DNA of 64,000 bases from Mycolicibacterium brisbanense. Its GTDB lineage: Bacteria; Actinomycetota; Actinomycetes; Mycobacteriales; Mycobacteriaceae. The notes under the pieces are model-generated. The model had not been told where the DNA came from, did no database searches, and worked only from the letters and a program-made list of their open reading frames with translations. Positions 7,150-15,397 of the stretch are shown one piece after another. Each line of letters begins with the position of its first letter. Positions within the stretch are counted from its first letter, which is position 1. Location of the stretch: the NCBI RefSeq assembly GCF_001570425.1, contig NZ_BCSX01000044.1:186001-250000 (forward strand), read 5' to 3'. Made by a program: the position numbers and the translations under genes.

Positions 7150-8393
7150 TGTCCGACGGTCACACTTCTAGTGCGCAGGCTTCTGCCATTTCGCCTGCTC
7201 CGCAGGCGGCTATCCTGCACGCCGACCTCGACTCTTTCTACGCGTCGGTTGAGCAACGCGACGACCCCGCGCTGCGCGGCAAGCCCGTGATCGTCGGCGG
7301 CGGGGTCGTGTTGGCGGCCAGCTACGAGGCCAAGGCCTTCGGCGTGCGGACGGCGATGGGCGGGCATCAAGCCCGTGCCCTGTGCCCGCGGGCCATCGTC
7401 GTGCCACCGCGCATGGCGGCATACACACAGGCCAGCAGGGATGTCTTCGAAGTCTTCCGAGACACCACGCCCATCGTCGAACCGCTGTCAGTCGACGAGG
7501 CGTTTCTCGACGTATCCGGCCTGGGCCGGGTGTCGGGCACGCCGGTGCAGATCGCCGGGCGCCTCAGGCAACAGGTGCGCGACCGGGTCGGCCTGCCGAT
7601 CACCGTCGGCATCGCCCGCACCAAGTTCCTGGCCAAGGTGGCCAGCCAGGAAGGCAAGCCCGACGGGCTGCTGTTGGTCCCTCCGGACCGCGAACTGGCG
7701 TTCCTTCACCCACTGCCGGTGCGGCGGCTGTGGGGAGTCGGGGCCAAGACCGCCGAGAAGCTGCACGCACACGGCATCGTGACGGTGGCCGACGTCGCCG
7801 AGCTGCCCGAGTCGGCGCTCTGCGCAATGGTCGGCGGCGCCATGGGCCGCCAGCTGTTCGCGTTGTCGCGCAACATCGATCGGCGCCGGGTCACCACCGG
7901 GGTGCACCGGCATTCGGTCGGGGCCCAGCGCGCGTTGGGTCGGCGCGGCAACACCATGTCAGCAGCCGAGGTCGACGCCGTGGTGATCAATCTCGTCGAT
8001 CGCATCACCCGGCGGATGCGCGCCTCCGGACGGACGGGCCGCACGGTGGTGCTGCGGCTGCGGTTCGACGACTTCGGTCGCGCCACCCGCTCGCACACCT
8101 TGCCGCGGGCGACGGCGTCCACCGAGGAAGTCCTCGGTGCGGCGCGCGCACTGGTCGACGGCGCAGCACCGCTGATCACGCAACGGGGCCTGACCCTGAT
8201 CGGGTTCGCGGTGTCCAACATCGACCGCGACGGCAGCCAGCAGTTGGAACTGCCGTTCGACAGCGCTCCGGATCTGGGTGCTGTCGATTCGGCCGTCGAC
8301 CAGATCCGGGAGCGCTTCGGTACCGCGCTGCTCACCCGCGGCGTGCTGGTCGGCCGCGATCCCGGGTGGGAGATGCCTATGCTGCCCGATTGA
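7143..8393 (+). CDS. dinB: DNA polymerase IV (Y-family, DinB)
   Basis: A 416-residue Y-family translesion polymerase. The palm motif HADLDSFYASVE and the second catalytic motif SVDEAFLDV supply the acidic metal ligands. A thumb helix-hairpin-helix (LWGVGAKTAEKL) and the little-finger domain follow. QLELPF near the C-terminus resembles a beta-clamp binding motif. ATG 7143 gives a sensible N-terminus but lies inside an SOS box. In-frame GTG 7149 is an alternative start. By neighbourhood (ethR, YiaAB protein, PHP protein) it matches the paralogue called DinB3 in M. smegmatis, from memory. Confidence 0.9.
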   Translation: MFVSDGHTSSAQASAISPAPQAAILHADLDSFYASVEQRDDPALRGKPVIVGGGVVLAASYEAKAFGVRTAMGGHQARALCPRAIVVPPRMAAYTQASRDVFEVFRDTTPIVEPLSVDEAFLDVSGLGRVSGTPVQIAGRLRQQVRDRVGLPITVGIARTKFLAKVASQEGKPDGLLLVPPDRELAFLHPLPVRRLWGVGAKTAEKLHAHGIVTVADVAELPESALCAMVGGAMGRQLFALSRNIDRRRVTTGVHRHSVGAQRALGRRGNTMSAAEVDAVVINLVDRITRRMRASGRTGRTVVLRLRFDDFGRATRSHTLPRATASTEEVLGAARALVDGAAPLITQRGLTLIGFAVSNIDRDGSQQLELPFDSAPDLGAVDSAVDQIRERFGTALLTRGVLVGRDPGWEMPMLPD

Positions 8394-8496
8394 AAGAACT
8401 GCGCGGCAACGCTACCCAGCTCCACGCCCGTGAGGGTACGAAACCTGAGTAGTCTCACGGATCCGCGCACCCGCATGCTGCGGCAGGCTGCGAATC

Positions 8497-8787
8497 ATGA
8501 ACGCAATCAACGACTTGTCGAAGATCACCGCAGCCTTCTTCATCCAGGCCGCAATTGCCTTCGGCGTGAGTTTCCTTGGTGTGCTGGGCGGTATCTATTT
8601 TCTGCCGCTGGACACCTGGCAGCGCCTGTTCCTGGCGATGTCGGTGCTCTTTCTCGTCACCAGTGCCTTCACGCTGGCGAAGGTGGTCCGCGATCAGCAG
8701 GAGGCGGCGACCATCCGGGTGCGGCTCGACGAGGCCCGGCTGGAAAAGCTGCTCGCCGAACATAATCCGTTCAACTCAGCGTCGTGA
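8497..8787 (+). CDS. YiaA/YiaB-family two-helix membrane protein
   Basis: A 96-residue protein with two hydrophobic helices (about residues 13-36 and 42-62) around a short FLPLDTW turn. An amphipathic charged C-terminal helix follows (RLDEARLEKLLAEHN). This is the YiaAB family layout, and its function is unknown. The start is ATG 8497. The last 12 bases overlap the convergent PHP gene. No signal peptide or catalytic residues are visible. Confidence 0.82.
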   Translation: MNAINDLSKITAAFFIQAAIAFGVSFLGVLGGIYFLPLDTWQRLFLAMSVLFLVTSAFTLAKVVRDQQEAATIRVRLDEARLEKLLAEHNPFNSAS

Positions 8788-9783
8788 GGTCCACTCCAGC
8801 AGGTCATCGGCAGCCCACGTGTTGACGATGCGCTCCATCGGGACTTCGGCGTCGAGGGCCCGCTGGGCGCCGTAGCCGAGAAATTCGAGCTGGCCGGGCG
8901 CATGTGAATCGGTGTCGATACTGAACAGGCACCCGATCTCCAGGGCCTGCTTGAGCAGCCGGGTCGGCGGGTCGCGGCGCTCGGGCCGGGAGTTGATCTC
9001 GACAGCCGTGCCGTGGTCGCGGCACGCGGTGAACACTTTCTCGGCGTCGAACTTCGACTCGGGCCTGGTGCCGCGGCCGCCGGTGACCAACCGTCCCGTG
9101 CAGTGTCCGAGCACGTCGGTGTGCGGATTCGAGACGGCCTTGAGCATCCGGCGGGTCATCGCCGCGGCGTCCATGGATAACTTCGAGTGCACGCTGGCCA
9201 CCACCACGTCGAGCCGCTCCAGCAGTTCGGGTTCCTGATCCAGCGCGCCGTCTTCGAGAATGTCGACCTCGATGCCGGTGAGGATCCGCATGGGGGCGAC
9301 GGTGTCGCGGAGCTCGTCGATGACATCGAGCTGATGTCGGAGGCGATCGGGCGAGAGACCGTTGGCGACCTTCAGCCGCGGCGAGTGATCGGTCAGCGCG
9401 CAGTATTCATGGCCCAATTTCTTTGCGGCGAGCATCATCTCCTCGATGGGCGCGGAGCCATCCGACCAATTGGAATGCACGTGCAGATCGCCGCGCAATG
9501 CGGCACGGATCTCGCCACCACCGAGATCGGCTGCTGTCGAACGCAATTCGACGAGCACATCGGGTTCGCGACCCGCCCACGCCTGGGCGATCACGGTCGC
9601 CGTCTTCGGTCCGACACCCGGCAGCGACTGCCAACCGTTGGCCGCGCCGAGGCGTCGCCGCTGCTCGTCGCTCAGCGCCTCGACGACATCGGCCGCCCTG
9701 CGATAGGCCATCACCCGGCGCGGGTCTTCACGGGCCCGGTCTTTGTAGTACGCGATCTGGCGTAGTGCGGTCACCGGATCCAT
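8776..9783 (-). CDS. PHP-domain phosphoesterase with helix-hairpin-helix (Rv3856c-like)
   Basis: A 335-residue protein if it starts at ATG 9783 (MDPVTALRQI). That matches my memory of the Rv3856c length and avoids an unlikely 17-residue extension. An N-terminal helix-hairpin-helix segment (LPGVGPKTATVIAQAW) resembles the DNA-binding part of family X polymerases. A PHP domain follows, with metal-binding motifs DLHVHSNWSDG, ALTDHS, EVDIL and a late DSHAPGQ. The nucleotidyltransferase core of PolX is absent. It probably acts as a DNA-associated phosphoesterase or 3' exonuclease. It overlaps the convergent YiaAB gene by 12 bases. Confidence 0.87.
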   Translation of the reverse strand: MDPVTALRQIAYYKDRAREDPRRVMAYRRAADVVEALSDEQRRRLGAANGWQSLPGVGPKTATVIAQAWAGREPDVLVELRSTAADLGGGEIRAALRGDLHVHSNWSDGSAPIEEMMLAAKKLGHEYCALTDHSPRLKVANGLSPDRLRHQLDVIDELRDTVAPMRILTGIEVDILEDGALDQEPELLERLDVVVASVHSKLSMDAAAMTRRMLKAVSNPHTDVLGHCTGRLVTGGRGTRPESKFDAEKVFTACRDHGTAVEINSRPERRDPPTRLLKQALEIGCLFSIDTDSHAPGQLEFLGYGAQRALDAEVPMERIVNTWAADDLLEWTSRR

Positions 9784-9874
9784 GGGCTCCAGTGTGCCCG
9801 TTTGCACCGCGTCGGGGCATCCGACTATTCTCAATTGCGATTTTCTTCAATCCATCAAATCATCAGGTCGTATC

Positions 9875-11509
9875 GTGCCTCATCGCTTCAGCCGGCTGCT
9901 GCCCCATCGCGACGATTACGCCGAGCTGCCGCGCTCGTGGCGTCGCGACATCCTCGCCGGAGTGACGGTCGGCGTCGTCGCGCTGCCACTGGCGTTGGCC
10001 TTCGGGATCAGCTCCGGCGTCGGCGCGGCGGCGGGCCTGATCACGGCAGTGGTCGCCGGACTGGTCGCGGCGGTGTTCGGCGGCTCGCACGTGCAGGTCT
10101 CCGGGCCGACGGGAGCGATGGCGGTGGTCCTCGCACCGATCGTCGCTCAACATGGACTCGGCAGCATCGCCCTGGTCACGGTGGTAGCGGGGCTGTTGGT
10201 GCTGGCGGCCGGCGTCACCGGACTCGGCCGCGCCGTGACGTTCATCCCGTGGCCGGTGATCGAGGGATTCACCCTCGGCATCGCCACCATCATCTTCCTG
10301 CAGCAGGTCCCCGCGGCATTCGCGCAGCATCCTCCTGCCGGTGAACGCACGCTGCCCGCAGCAATCACCGTGGTCACCCACGCCGACTGGACGGCAGCGG
10401 CGCAAACCCTGGGTGTGGTGGCCGTCGTGGCGCTCCTGATGGTCACGCTTCCCCGGTTGCACCGCGCCATCCCCGAATCGCTGACCGCGGTCATCGTCGC
10501 CACGGTGCTGGTGATCGTGCTGCACATCCCGGTCGCGGCGATCGGCGAGTTGCCGTCACGCCTGCCCGCGCCGGTGCTGCCCCACGCCGACCTCGCGGCG
10601 ATGCGGCCGCTGCTCGGTGCCGCGCTGGCCATCGCCGCCCTGGCCGCCATCGAGTCGCTGCTCTCGGCTCGGGTCGCGGCAACAATGTCACCGACCGGGC
10701 CGTACGACCCCGACCGGGAATTGGTGGGCCAGGGGCTGGCCTCGGTGGCCTCCGGCGTGTTCGGCGGGATGCCCGCGACCGGTGCCATCGCCCGCACGGC
10801 GGTCAATGTGCGGTCCGGCGCCAGTACGCGGGTCGCGGCGATCGTGCACTCGCTGGTGCTGCTGGGCGTGGTCTACCTCGCGACCGGGCCGGTGTCGGCC
10901 ATACCACTGGCCGCACTGGCCGGGGTGCTGATGGTGACATCGTTCCGGATGATCTCGGCTGCCACGGTTCGAAAGATCCTGCGCTCCACCCGATCCGACG
11001 CCCTGACCTTCGTGCTGACGGCCGTCGTGACGGTGTGTTTCGATCTGATCGAGGCCGTCGAGATCGGGATCGTGGTGGCGGCGTTCTTCGCGTTGCGGTC
11101 AATCGCACGGCGCAGCAGCGTGGTTCGCGAGGAGCTGCCCGGCCCCGCCCTGCCCGGCGATGACGAGATCGCGCTGCTGCGCCTCGACGGGGCAATGTTC
11201 TTCGGTGCGGCCGAGCGCATTTCGCAGGCGATCGTCGACAGCGAGCACCCGCACACATCCGTCGTGATCATCCGGATGTCGCAACTGGGCATGCTCGACG
11301 CCACGGGTGCGCACACGCTCGCGGAGATCGCCTCCGAACTGGAGGCCCGCGGCGTCACGGTGATCATCAAGGGAGTGCGGCCCGAACACGCCGAGTTGCT
11401 CGCCAACGTCGGCGTGTTCGAGTCGCTCCGACACGAGAACCACTTGCTCGATTCGCTCGACGACGCGATCGACCATGCGCGCACGCATGTCGCCCATCGC
11501 CCGCACTGA
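9875..11509 (+). CDS. SulP-family anion transporter with STAS domain
   Basis: A 544-residue SLC26/SulP protein. The membrane domain (about 10-14 helices, residues 25-410) has family motifs such as LPLALAFGISSGVGAAAG and the SGPTGAMAV anion-site loop. A C-terminal STAS domain (about residues 430-535) follows. Substrates of this family include sulfate, bicarbonate and other anions. GTG 9875 is preferred because the 31 upstream in-frame residues look non-coding and that region must hold promoters for the divergent PHP gene. No carbonic anhydrase is fused or adjacent, so the substrate is open. Confidence 0.88.
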   Translation: MPHRFSRLLPHRDDYAELPRSWRRDILAGVTVGVVALPLALAFGISSGVGAAAGLITAVVAGLVAAVFGGSHVQVSGPTGAMAVVLAPIVAQHGLGSIALVTVVAGLLVLAAGVTGLGRAVTFIPWPVIEGFTLGIATIIFLQQVPAAFAQHPPAGERTLPAAITVVTHADWTAAAQTLGVVAVVALLMVTLPRLHRAIPESLTAVIVATVLVIVLHIPVAAIGELPSRLPAPVLPHADLAAMRPLLGAALAIAALAAIESLLSARVAATMSPTGPYDPDRELVGQGLASVASGVFGGMPATGAIARTAVNVRSGASTRVAAIVHSLVLLGVVYLATGPVSAIPLAALAGVLMVTSFRMISAATVRKILRSTRSDALTFVLTAVVTVCFDLIEAVEIGIVVAAFFALRSIARRSSVVREELPGPALPGDDEIALLRLDGAMFFGAAERISQAIVDSEHPHTSVVIIRMSQLGMLDATGAHTLAEIASELEARGVTVIIKGVRPEHAELLANVGVFESLRHENHLLDSLDDAIDHARTHVAHRPH

Positions 11510-11535
11510 GCAGGTCCCGCGGGCAGATCCGTTCG

Positions 11536-12879
11536 CTAGACGGTACGGATCAGCTTTTTGTTGACGAACTCGTCGATGCCGTACTTGCCGAGCTCGCGCC
11601 CGTAGCCGGACCGCTTGATCCCGCCGAACGGCAGCTCAACGCCCTCGGCGCCGACGGCGTTGACGAACACCATGCCGGCATCGATCCGGTCGGCGACGCG
11701 CTTGGCCTGCTCGGCATCGGTGGTGAAGACGTAGGAGCCCAAGCCGAACGGGGTGTCGTTGGCGACGGCCACCGCTTCGTCCTCCGAGCCGACCTTGTAC
11801 ACCACGGCCACCGGGCCGAACAGTTCCTGACCGTAGATGGGGTTGTCCTCGGTGACCCCGGTGAGGACACCCGGCGGGAAGAACGCGCCGTTGCGCTCAC
11901 CGGCCGACGTCAACTTCGCACCGCCCGCGACCGCGGCTTTCACCTGCTGCTCCAACGTTTCTGCCGCACGCAGCGAGGACAGCGGAGCGACACCGTCGGC
12001 GGCGGCGAGGATCTTCTCGGTGAACTTCGTCAGGAAGTCGTCGTAGATGTCCTCGGCGACGATGAACCGCTTGGCGGCATTACAGGCCTGTCCGGTGTTC
12101 TCCATCCGGCCTGCCACGGCTGCTTCGACCGTCGCGTCGAGGTCGTCGGTCGAGAGCACCACGAACGGATCGGAGCCACCGAGCTCCAGGACGCACTTCT
12201 TCAGGTGGCGCCCGGCGATCTCGGCGACCGCAGCACCGGCCCGCTCGGAACCGGTCAGCGACACCGCCGCCACCCGCGGGTCGGCGATGATCTCGGCGAC
12301 CTGCTCATTGGTCGCCCGGATGTCGATGTAGGCGCCCTGCGGGAAACCGGCCTCCAGGAAGATCAGCTGGAGCAGCTCGGCCGACTCGGGGCACTGCGGC
12401 GCATGCTTGAGCACAATAGTGTTGCCTACCACCAGGTTCGGGCCGGCGAACCGGGCCACCTGGTAGTACGGATAGTTCCACGGCATGATGCCGAGCAGCA
12501 CACCGACGGGCCCGCGCTTGACCACCGCGCTGCCTTCGCCGTCGAGCAGCGTGATCTCCTCGTCGGCGAGGAACTTCTCGGCGTTGTCGGCGTAGTACTG
12601 GTAGATCGCGGCGCAGAAGTCGACCTCGCCCAGGGATTGGTCCATGGGCTTGCCCATCTCGCGGTTGATGACCGTCGCCAGTTGTTCGCGACGTTCCTCG
12701 TGCAGCTTGGCGACTTTCGCGAGAAGAGCTGCCCGCTCAGCTACCGTGCTGGTCCGCGACCAGGTGCGTGCGGTCTTGGCTGCCGCGTCGATCGCAGCTT
12801 CGATCTCGGCTTCGGTTGCAGTCGGATAGGTGGCGACGACCTCGGCGGTCGCCGGGTTGGTGACTGCATACTCGCTCAT
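11536..12879 (-). CDS. NAD(P)-dependent aldehyde dehydrogenase (succinate-semialdehyde type)
   Basis: A 447-residue ALDH beginning at ATG 12879 (MSEYAVTNPATAEV). The upstream in-frame ATG adds ten residues with little family support. Catalytic residues are visible: Glu232 in LELGGSDPF and Cys266 in NTGQACNAAK. The cofactor loop SLTGSERAG is also present. It resembles the GabD1/Rv0234c type, which oxidises succinate semialdehyde. Compared with relatives, the usual GDP-x-DP loop after the catalytic domain (near LAADGVAPLSS) is shortened by about ten residues. Substrate assignment is by family only. Confidence 0.88.
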   Translation of the reverse strand: MSEYAVTNPATAEVVATYPTATEAEIEAAIDAAAKTARTWSRTSTVAERAALLAKVAKLHEERREQLATVINREMGKPMDQSLGEVDFCAAIYQYYADNAEKFLADEEITLLDGEGSAVVKRGPVGVLLGIMPWNYPYYQVARFAGPNLVVGNTIVLKHAPQCPESAELLQLIFLEAGFPQGAYIDIRATNEQVAEIIADPRVAAVSLTGSERAGAAVAEIAGRHLKKCVLELGGSDPFVVLSTDDLDATVEAAVAGRMENTGQACNAAKRFIVAEDIYDDFLTKFTEKILAAADGVAPLSSLRAAETLEQQVKAAVAGGAKLTSAGERNGAFFPPGVLTGVTEDNPIYGQELFGPVAVVYKVGSEDEAVAVANDTPFGLGSYVFTTDAEQAKRVADRIDAGMVFVNAVGAEGVELPFGGIKRSGYGRELGKYGIDEFVNKKLIRTV

Positions 12880-13011
12880 GGTTTCACTCCTGGTTGTTGG
12901 CGCATTCAACGCACCCGAGACACTACCCAGCGGGGCGTCGACTTCGCGGCGAGATGCGCAATGAATTCACAGGTTTCCGGGGGAATGAATCTGTGCGGAG
13001 CCAAAGTTGGC

Positions 13012-13869
13012 ATGGGCGTGCGATTCGCCTTCAAAACTTCCCCGCAGAACACAACCTGGGCCGACATGCTGACCGTCTGGCGTGCGGCCGATGCGATCGA
13101 CGTCTACGAGTCCGGCTGGACCTTCGATCACTTCTATCCGATCTTCTCCGACTCCACCGGCCCGTGCCTGGAGGGCTGGACGACGCTGACAGCGCTGGCG
13201 CAGGCGACCGAACGGTTGCGCGTCGGCGTGCTCGTGACCGGTATCCACTACCGCCACCCCGCGGTGCTGGCCAACATGGCCGCCGCGCTCGACATCATTT
13301 CCAACGGACGTCTCGAGCTCGGCATCGGCGCGGGCTGGAACGAAGAGGAGTCCGGCGCATACGGCATCGAACTGGGCAGCATCAAGGAGCGCTTCGACCG
13401 GTTCGAGGAAGCCTGTGAGGTGCTCACGGGCCTGCTCACCCAGGAGACGACGACTTTCGACGGCTCCTACTACCAGCTCAAGGATGCCCGCAACGAGCCG
13501 AAGGGTCCGCAGCAGCCGCACCCGCCGATCTGCATCGGCGGCAGCGGCGAGAAGCGCACCCTGCGGATCACCGCGAAGTACGCCGACCACTGGAACTTCG
13601 TCGGTGGCCCGCCGGAGGAGTTCGCGCGCAAGCGTGACGTGTTGGCCGCCCACTGCGCCGATCTCGGTCGCGATCCGAAAGAGATCACGCTGTCGGCCCA
13701 CGTGCGGTTGGGCGAAGACCGCGACTACGCGAAGGTGGTCGACGAGGCTGCCGCACTCGGCGCCGAAGGACTGGATCTGGCGATCATCTACCTGCCGCCA
13801 CCACTCGACAGTGCTGTGCTCGAGCCACTCGCCGAGGCGATCCGGGACTCGGGCCAGCTCACCGCTTGA
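13012..13869 (+). CDS. luciferase-like F420-dependent oxidoreductase
   Basis: A 285-residue LLM-class TIM barrel. Landmarks are the N-terminal strand MGVRFAFKTSPQ, TFDHFYPIF, TGIHYRHPAVLANMAA, the phosphate-binding LELGIGAGWNEEE, and GGSGEKRTLR. Mycobacterial members use F420 rather than FMN to reduce or oxidise small molecules, but the substrate is not predictable. ATG 13012 gives the usual family N-terminus. ATG 12961 is in frame and would add 17 residues. A GC-rich hairpin follows at 13890-13923. Confidence 0.86.
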   Translation: MGVRFAFKTSPQNTTWADMLTVWRAADAIDVYESGWTFDHFYPIFSDSTGPCLEGWTTLTALAQATERLRVGVLVTGIHYRHPAVLANMAAALDIISNGRLELGIGAGWNEEESGAYGIELGSIKERFDRFEEACEVLTGLLTQETTTFDGSYYQLKDARNEPKGPQQPHPPICIGGSGEKRTLRITAKYADHWNFVGGPPEEFARKRDVLAAHCADLGRDPKEITLSAHVRLGEDRDYAKVVDEAAALGAEGLDLAIIYLPPPLDSAVLEPLAEAIRDSGQLTA

Positions 13870-13889
13870 CAGCTCTCCGCTTGACATAC

Positions 13890-13931
13890 GGCGCCCGGCC
13901 GCGCGACCAGCGCGCCGGGCGCCGATGTTTT
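13890..13931 (+). terminator. intrinsic terminator-like hairpin after the luciferase-like gene
   Basis: Perfect 10-bp arms GGCGCCCGGC (13890-13899) and GCCGGGCGCC (13914-13923) enclose a 14-base loop that can pair further. A T-run lies at 13927-13931. The hairpin is 20 bases past the stop codon. Confidence 0.65.
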
Positions 13932-14056
13932 TGCCGACATTTTCGACCGGCAACGCCGGTACCACTCGTTATAACTGGTCAGACACTGACAGATTGAGCG
14001 AAGCAAATGCTGACGGCGGGCCGCCAGAGCCGGCGGCACAGTGCCGCGCGGAGAGC

Positions 14057-14197
14057 CTAGACTCCGAGGCGAAGTAGCTCGTCGGGGGTCACCAGGCGTT
14101 CGTTCTTGGCCGGAAATTCACGGCTCTTCACGGGGTGGCGGAACCATGACCAGGCGATTCGACCCATCCGCGACCGACTGAGCGGAATGTTGTACAC
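14057..14197 (-). CDS. candidate 46-residue small basic protein
   Basis: On the minus strand an AGGAG Shine-Dalgarno is followed by eight bases and GTG (14197). It opens 46 codons beginning VYNIPLSRSRMGRIAW and ending PDELLRLGV before TAG. The product is basic and aromatic in the middle (AWSWFRHPVK), with an acidic, leucine-rich end (TPDELLRLG). In-frame TAG upstream fixes the reading frame start. Codon choice is mostly GC-rich at third positions, like real genes here. It fills an otherwise empty stretch between Rv3856c-like and gltD genes, roughly where Rv3857c lies in M. tuberculosis. I cannot confirm homology. Function unknown. Confidence 0.6.
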   Translation of the reverse strand: MYNIPLSRSRMGRIAWSWFRHPVKSREFPAKNERLVTPDELLRLGV

Positions 14198-14540
14198 GGT
14201 GATCACTCCTGCGACGTTCTGATAGCTGTACCCGTAGCTCTACGTTACCGCAGCACTCTCATGAAGTCATTAGATACCTGTTCGTTGGCAAACAGTGCGA
14301 GCCACGCCGGACAAAAAGCGGATGTTTCTGGTGATACTGGTGTGATAGTTGTGGTCTCAAATAACGCGGTTCGCGTGACCCCCATCACCTTCTCCGGTCG
14401 ATTTCGCCGCAACATCACGATGACATAACAAAGCGGGCAAAGATTAAGAAAACTCCGTCAACGCAGGCGCCCCTGGGCGATACCCGGCTGCCCGGCGAAC
14501 GGCGGTGCGATGATGCGGCGGTGACGAGGATCCCGGCACC
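14198..14540. other. non-coding, relatively AT-rich spacer
   Basis: No convincing gene is present in these 343 bases, which are visibly lower in GC than the surroundings. On the minus strand TAACGT (plus-strand ACGTTA, 14242-14247) could serve as a -10 for the small gene ending at 14057. On the plus side AT-rich patches around 14420-14450 could hold the patatin promoter. I see no tRNA or repeat. Confidence 0.5.
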
Positions 14541-15386
14541 ATGACGACGGCATTCGTGCTGTCCGGTGGCGGCAGTCTCGGATCTGTCCAGGTCGGGATG
14601 CTGCTCGGCCTGGCCGAAGCCGGCGTGCGGCCCGACATGATCGTCGGCACGTCGGTGGGCGCTCTCAACGGCGGCTGGATCGCGTCACGCTCCGATGTCG
14701 CCGGCATCGAGAAACTCGCGGACCTGTGGCGATCGCTGACCCGGGAGAAAGTGTTCCCGACCAATCTGGTCCATGGCTTCCTGGGCTTCGTGGGACAACG
14801 CCGCAGCCTGGTGCCGGATTCGGGGCTGCGCCGGCTGCTGGTCGAGAACCTGCAGTTCACCCGCCTCGAACAGGCACCGATTCCACTGCACGTGGTCGCG
14901 ACCGAGGTGCTCTCAGGCGAAGACATCCTGCTGTCGTCGGGAAACGCGGTCGACGCGATCGCGGCCAGCGCCGCGATTCCAGCGGTCCTGCCGCCGGTAC
15001 GCATCGACGGTCACGACTTGGTCGACGGCGGGGTCGTCAACAACACTCCCCTCTCGCACGCGATTGCGCTCGGTGCGACCACGGTGTGGGTGCTGCCGAC
15101 GGGTTTCGCGTGCGCACTCCCTCGACCGCCGCGCGGAACCCTCGCAATGGCGCTGCACGCCATGTCGCTCGCGATCAACCAGCGGCTGGCCGCAGACATC
15201 GACCGCTTCGAATCGTCGGTGGACATCCGCGTCGTGCCTCCGCTGTGCCCGGTCAAAGTACTGCCGTCGGACTTCTCGCAATCGGGTCAGCTCATCGAGC
15301 GGTCCCACCACACCACCCGGGTGTGGCTGACGAAGCGTCATCCCACGGTCGGCCAGGCCGCGCTTCTCGAGCCGCATCACGACTAG
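14541..15386 (+). CDS. patatin-like phospholipase
   Basis: A 281-residue single-domain patatin lipase. The oxyanion-hole loop SGGGSLGSVQVG (residues 8-19), the nucleophile elbow GTSVG with Ser38, and the catalytic Asp162 in DGGVVNNTP form the Ser-Asp dyad. There is no signal peptide, so it probably hydrolyses acyl esters of lipids from the cytoplasmic side. An AGGAT-like ribosome site lies upstream of ATG 14541. It is convergent with the mannosyltransferase gene, 11 bases away. Confidence 0.9.
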   Translation: MTTAFVLSGGGSLGSVQVGMLLGLAEAGVRPDMIVGTSVGALNGGWIASRSDVAGIEKLADLWRSLTREKVFPTNLVHGFLGFVGQRRSLVPDSGLRRLLVENLQFTRLEQAPIPLHVVATEVLSGEDILLSSGNAVDAIAASAAIPAVLPPVRIDGHDLVDGGVVNNTPLSHAIALGATTVWVLPTGFACALPRPPRGTLAMALHAMSLAINQRLAADIDRFESSVDIRVVPPLCPVKVLPSDFSQSGQLIERSHHTTRVWLTKRHPTVGQAALLEPHHD

Positions 15387-15397
15387 AACGGCTGGGT

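Noticed and set aside
13415..14077. A coding gene in the frame that passes over the end of the luciferase-like gene
   Set aside because: It is out of frame with the supported protein, has Arg/Ser-rich shadow composition, and crosses the terminator hairpin.
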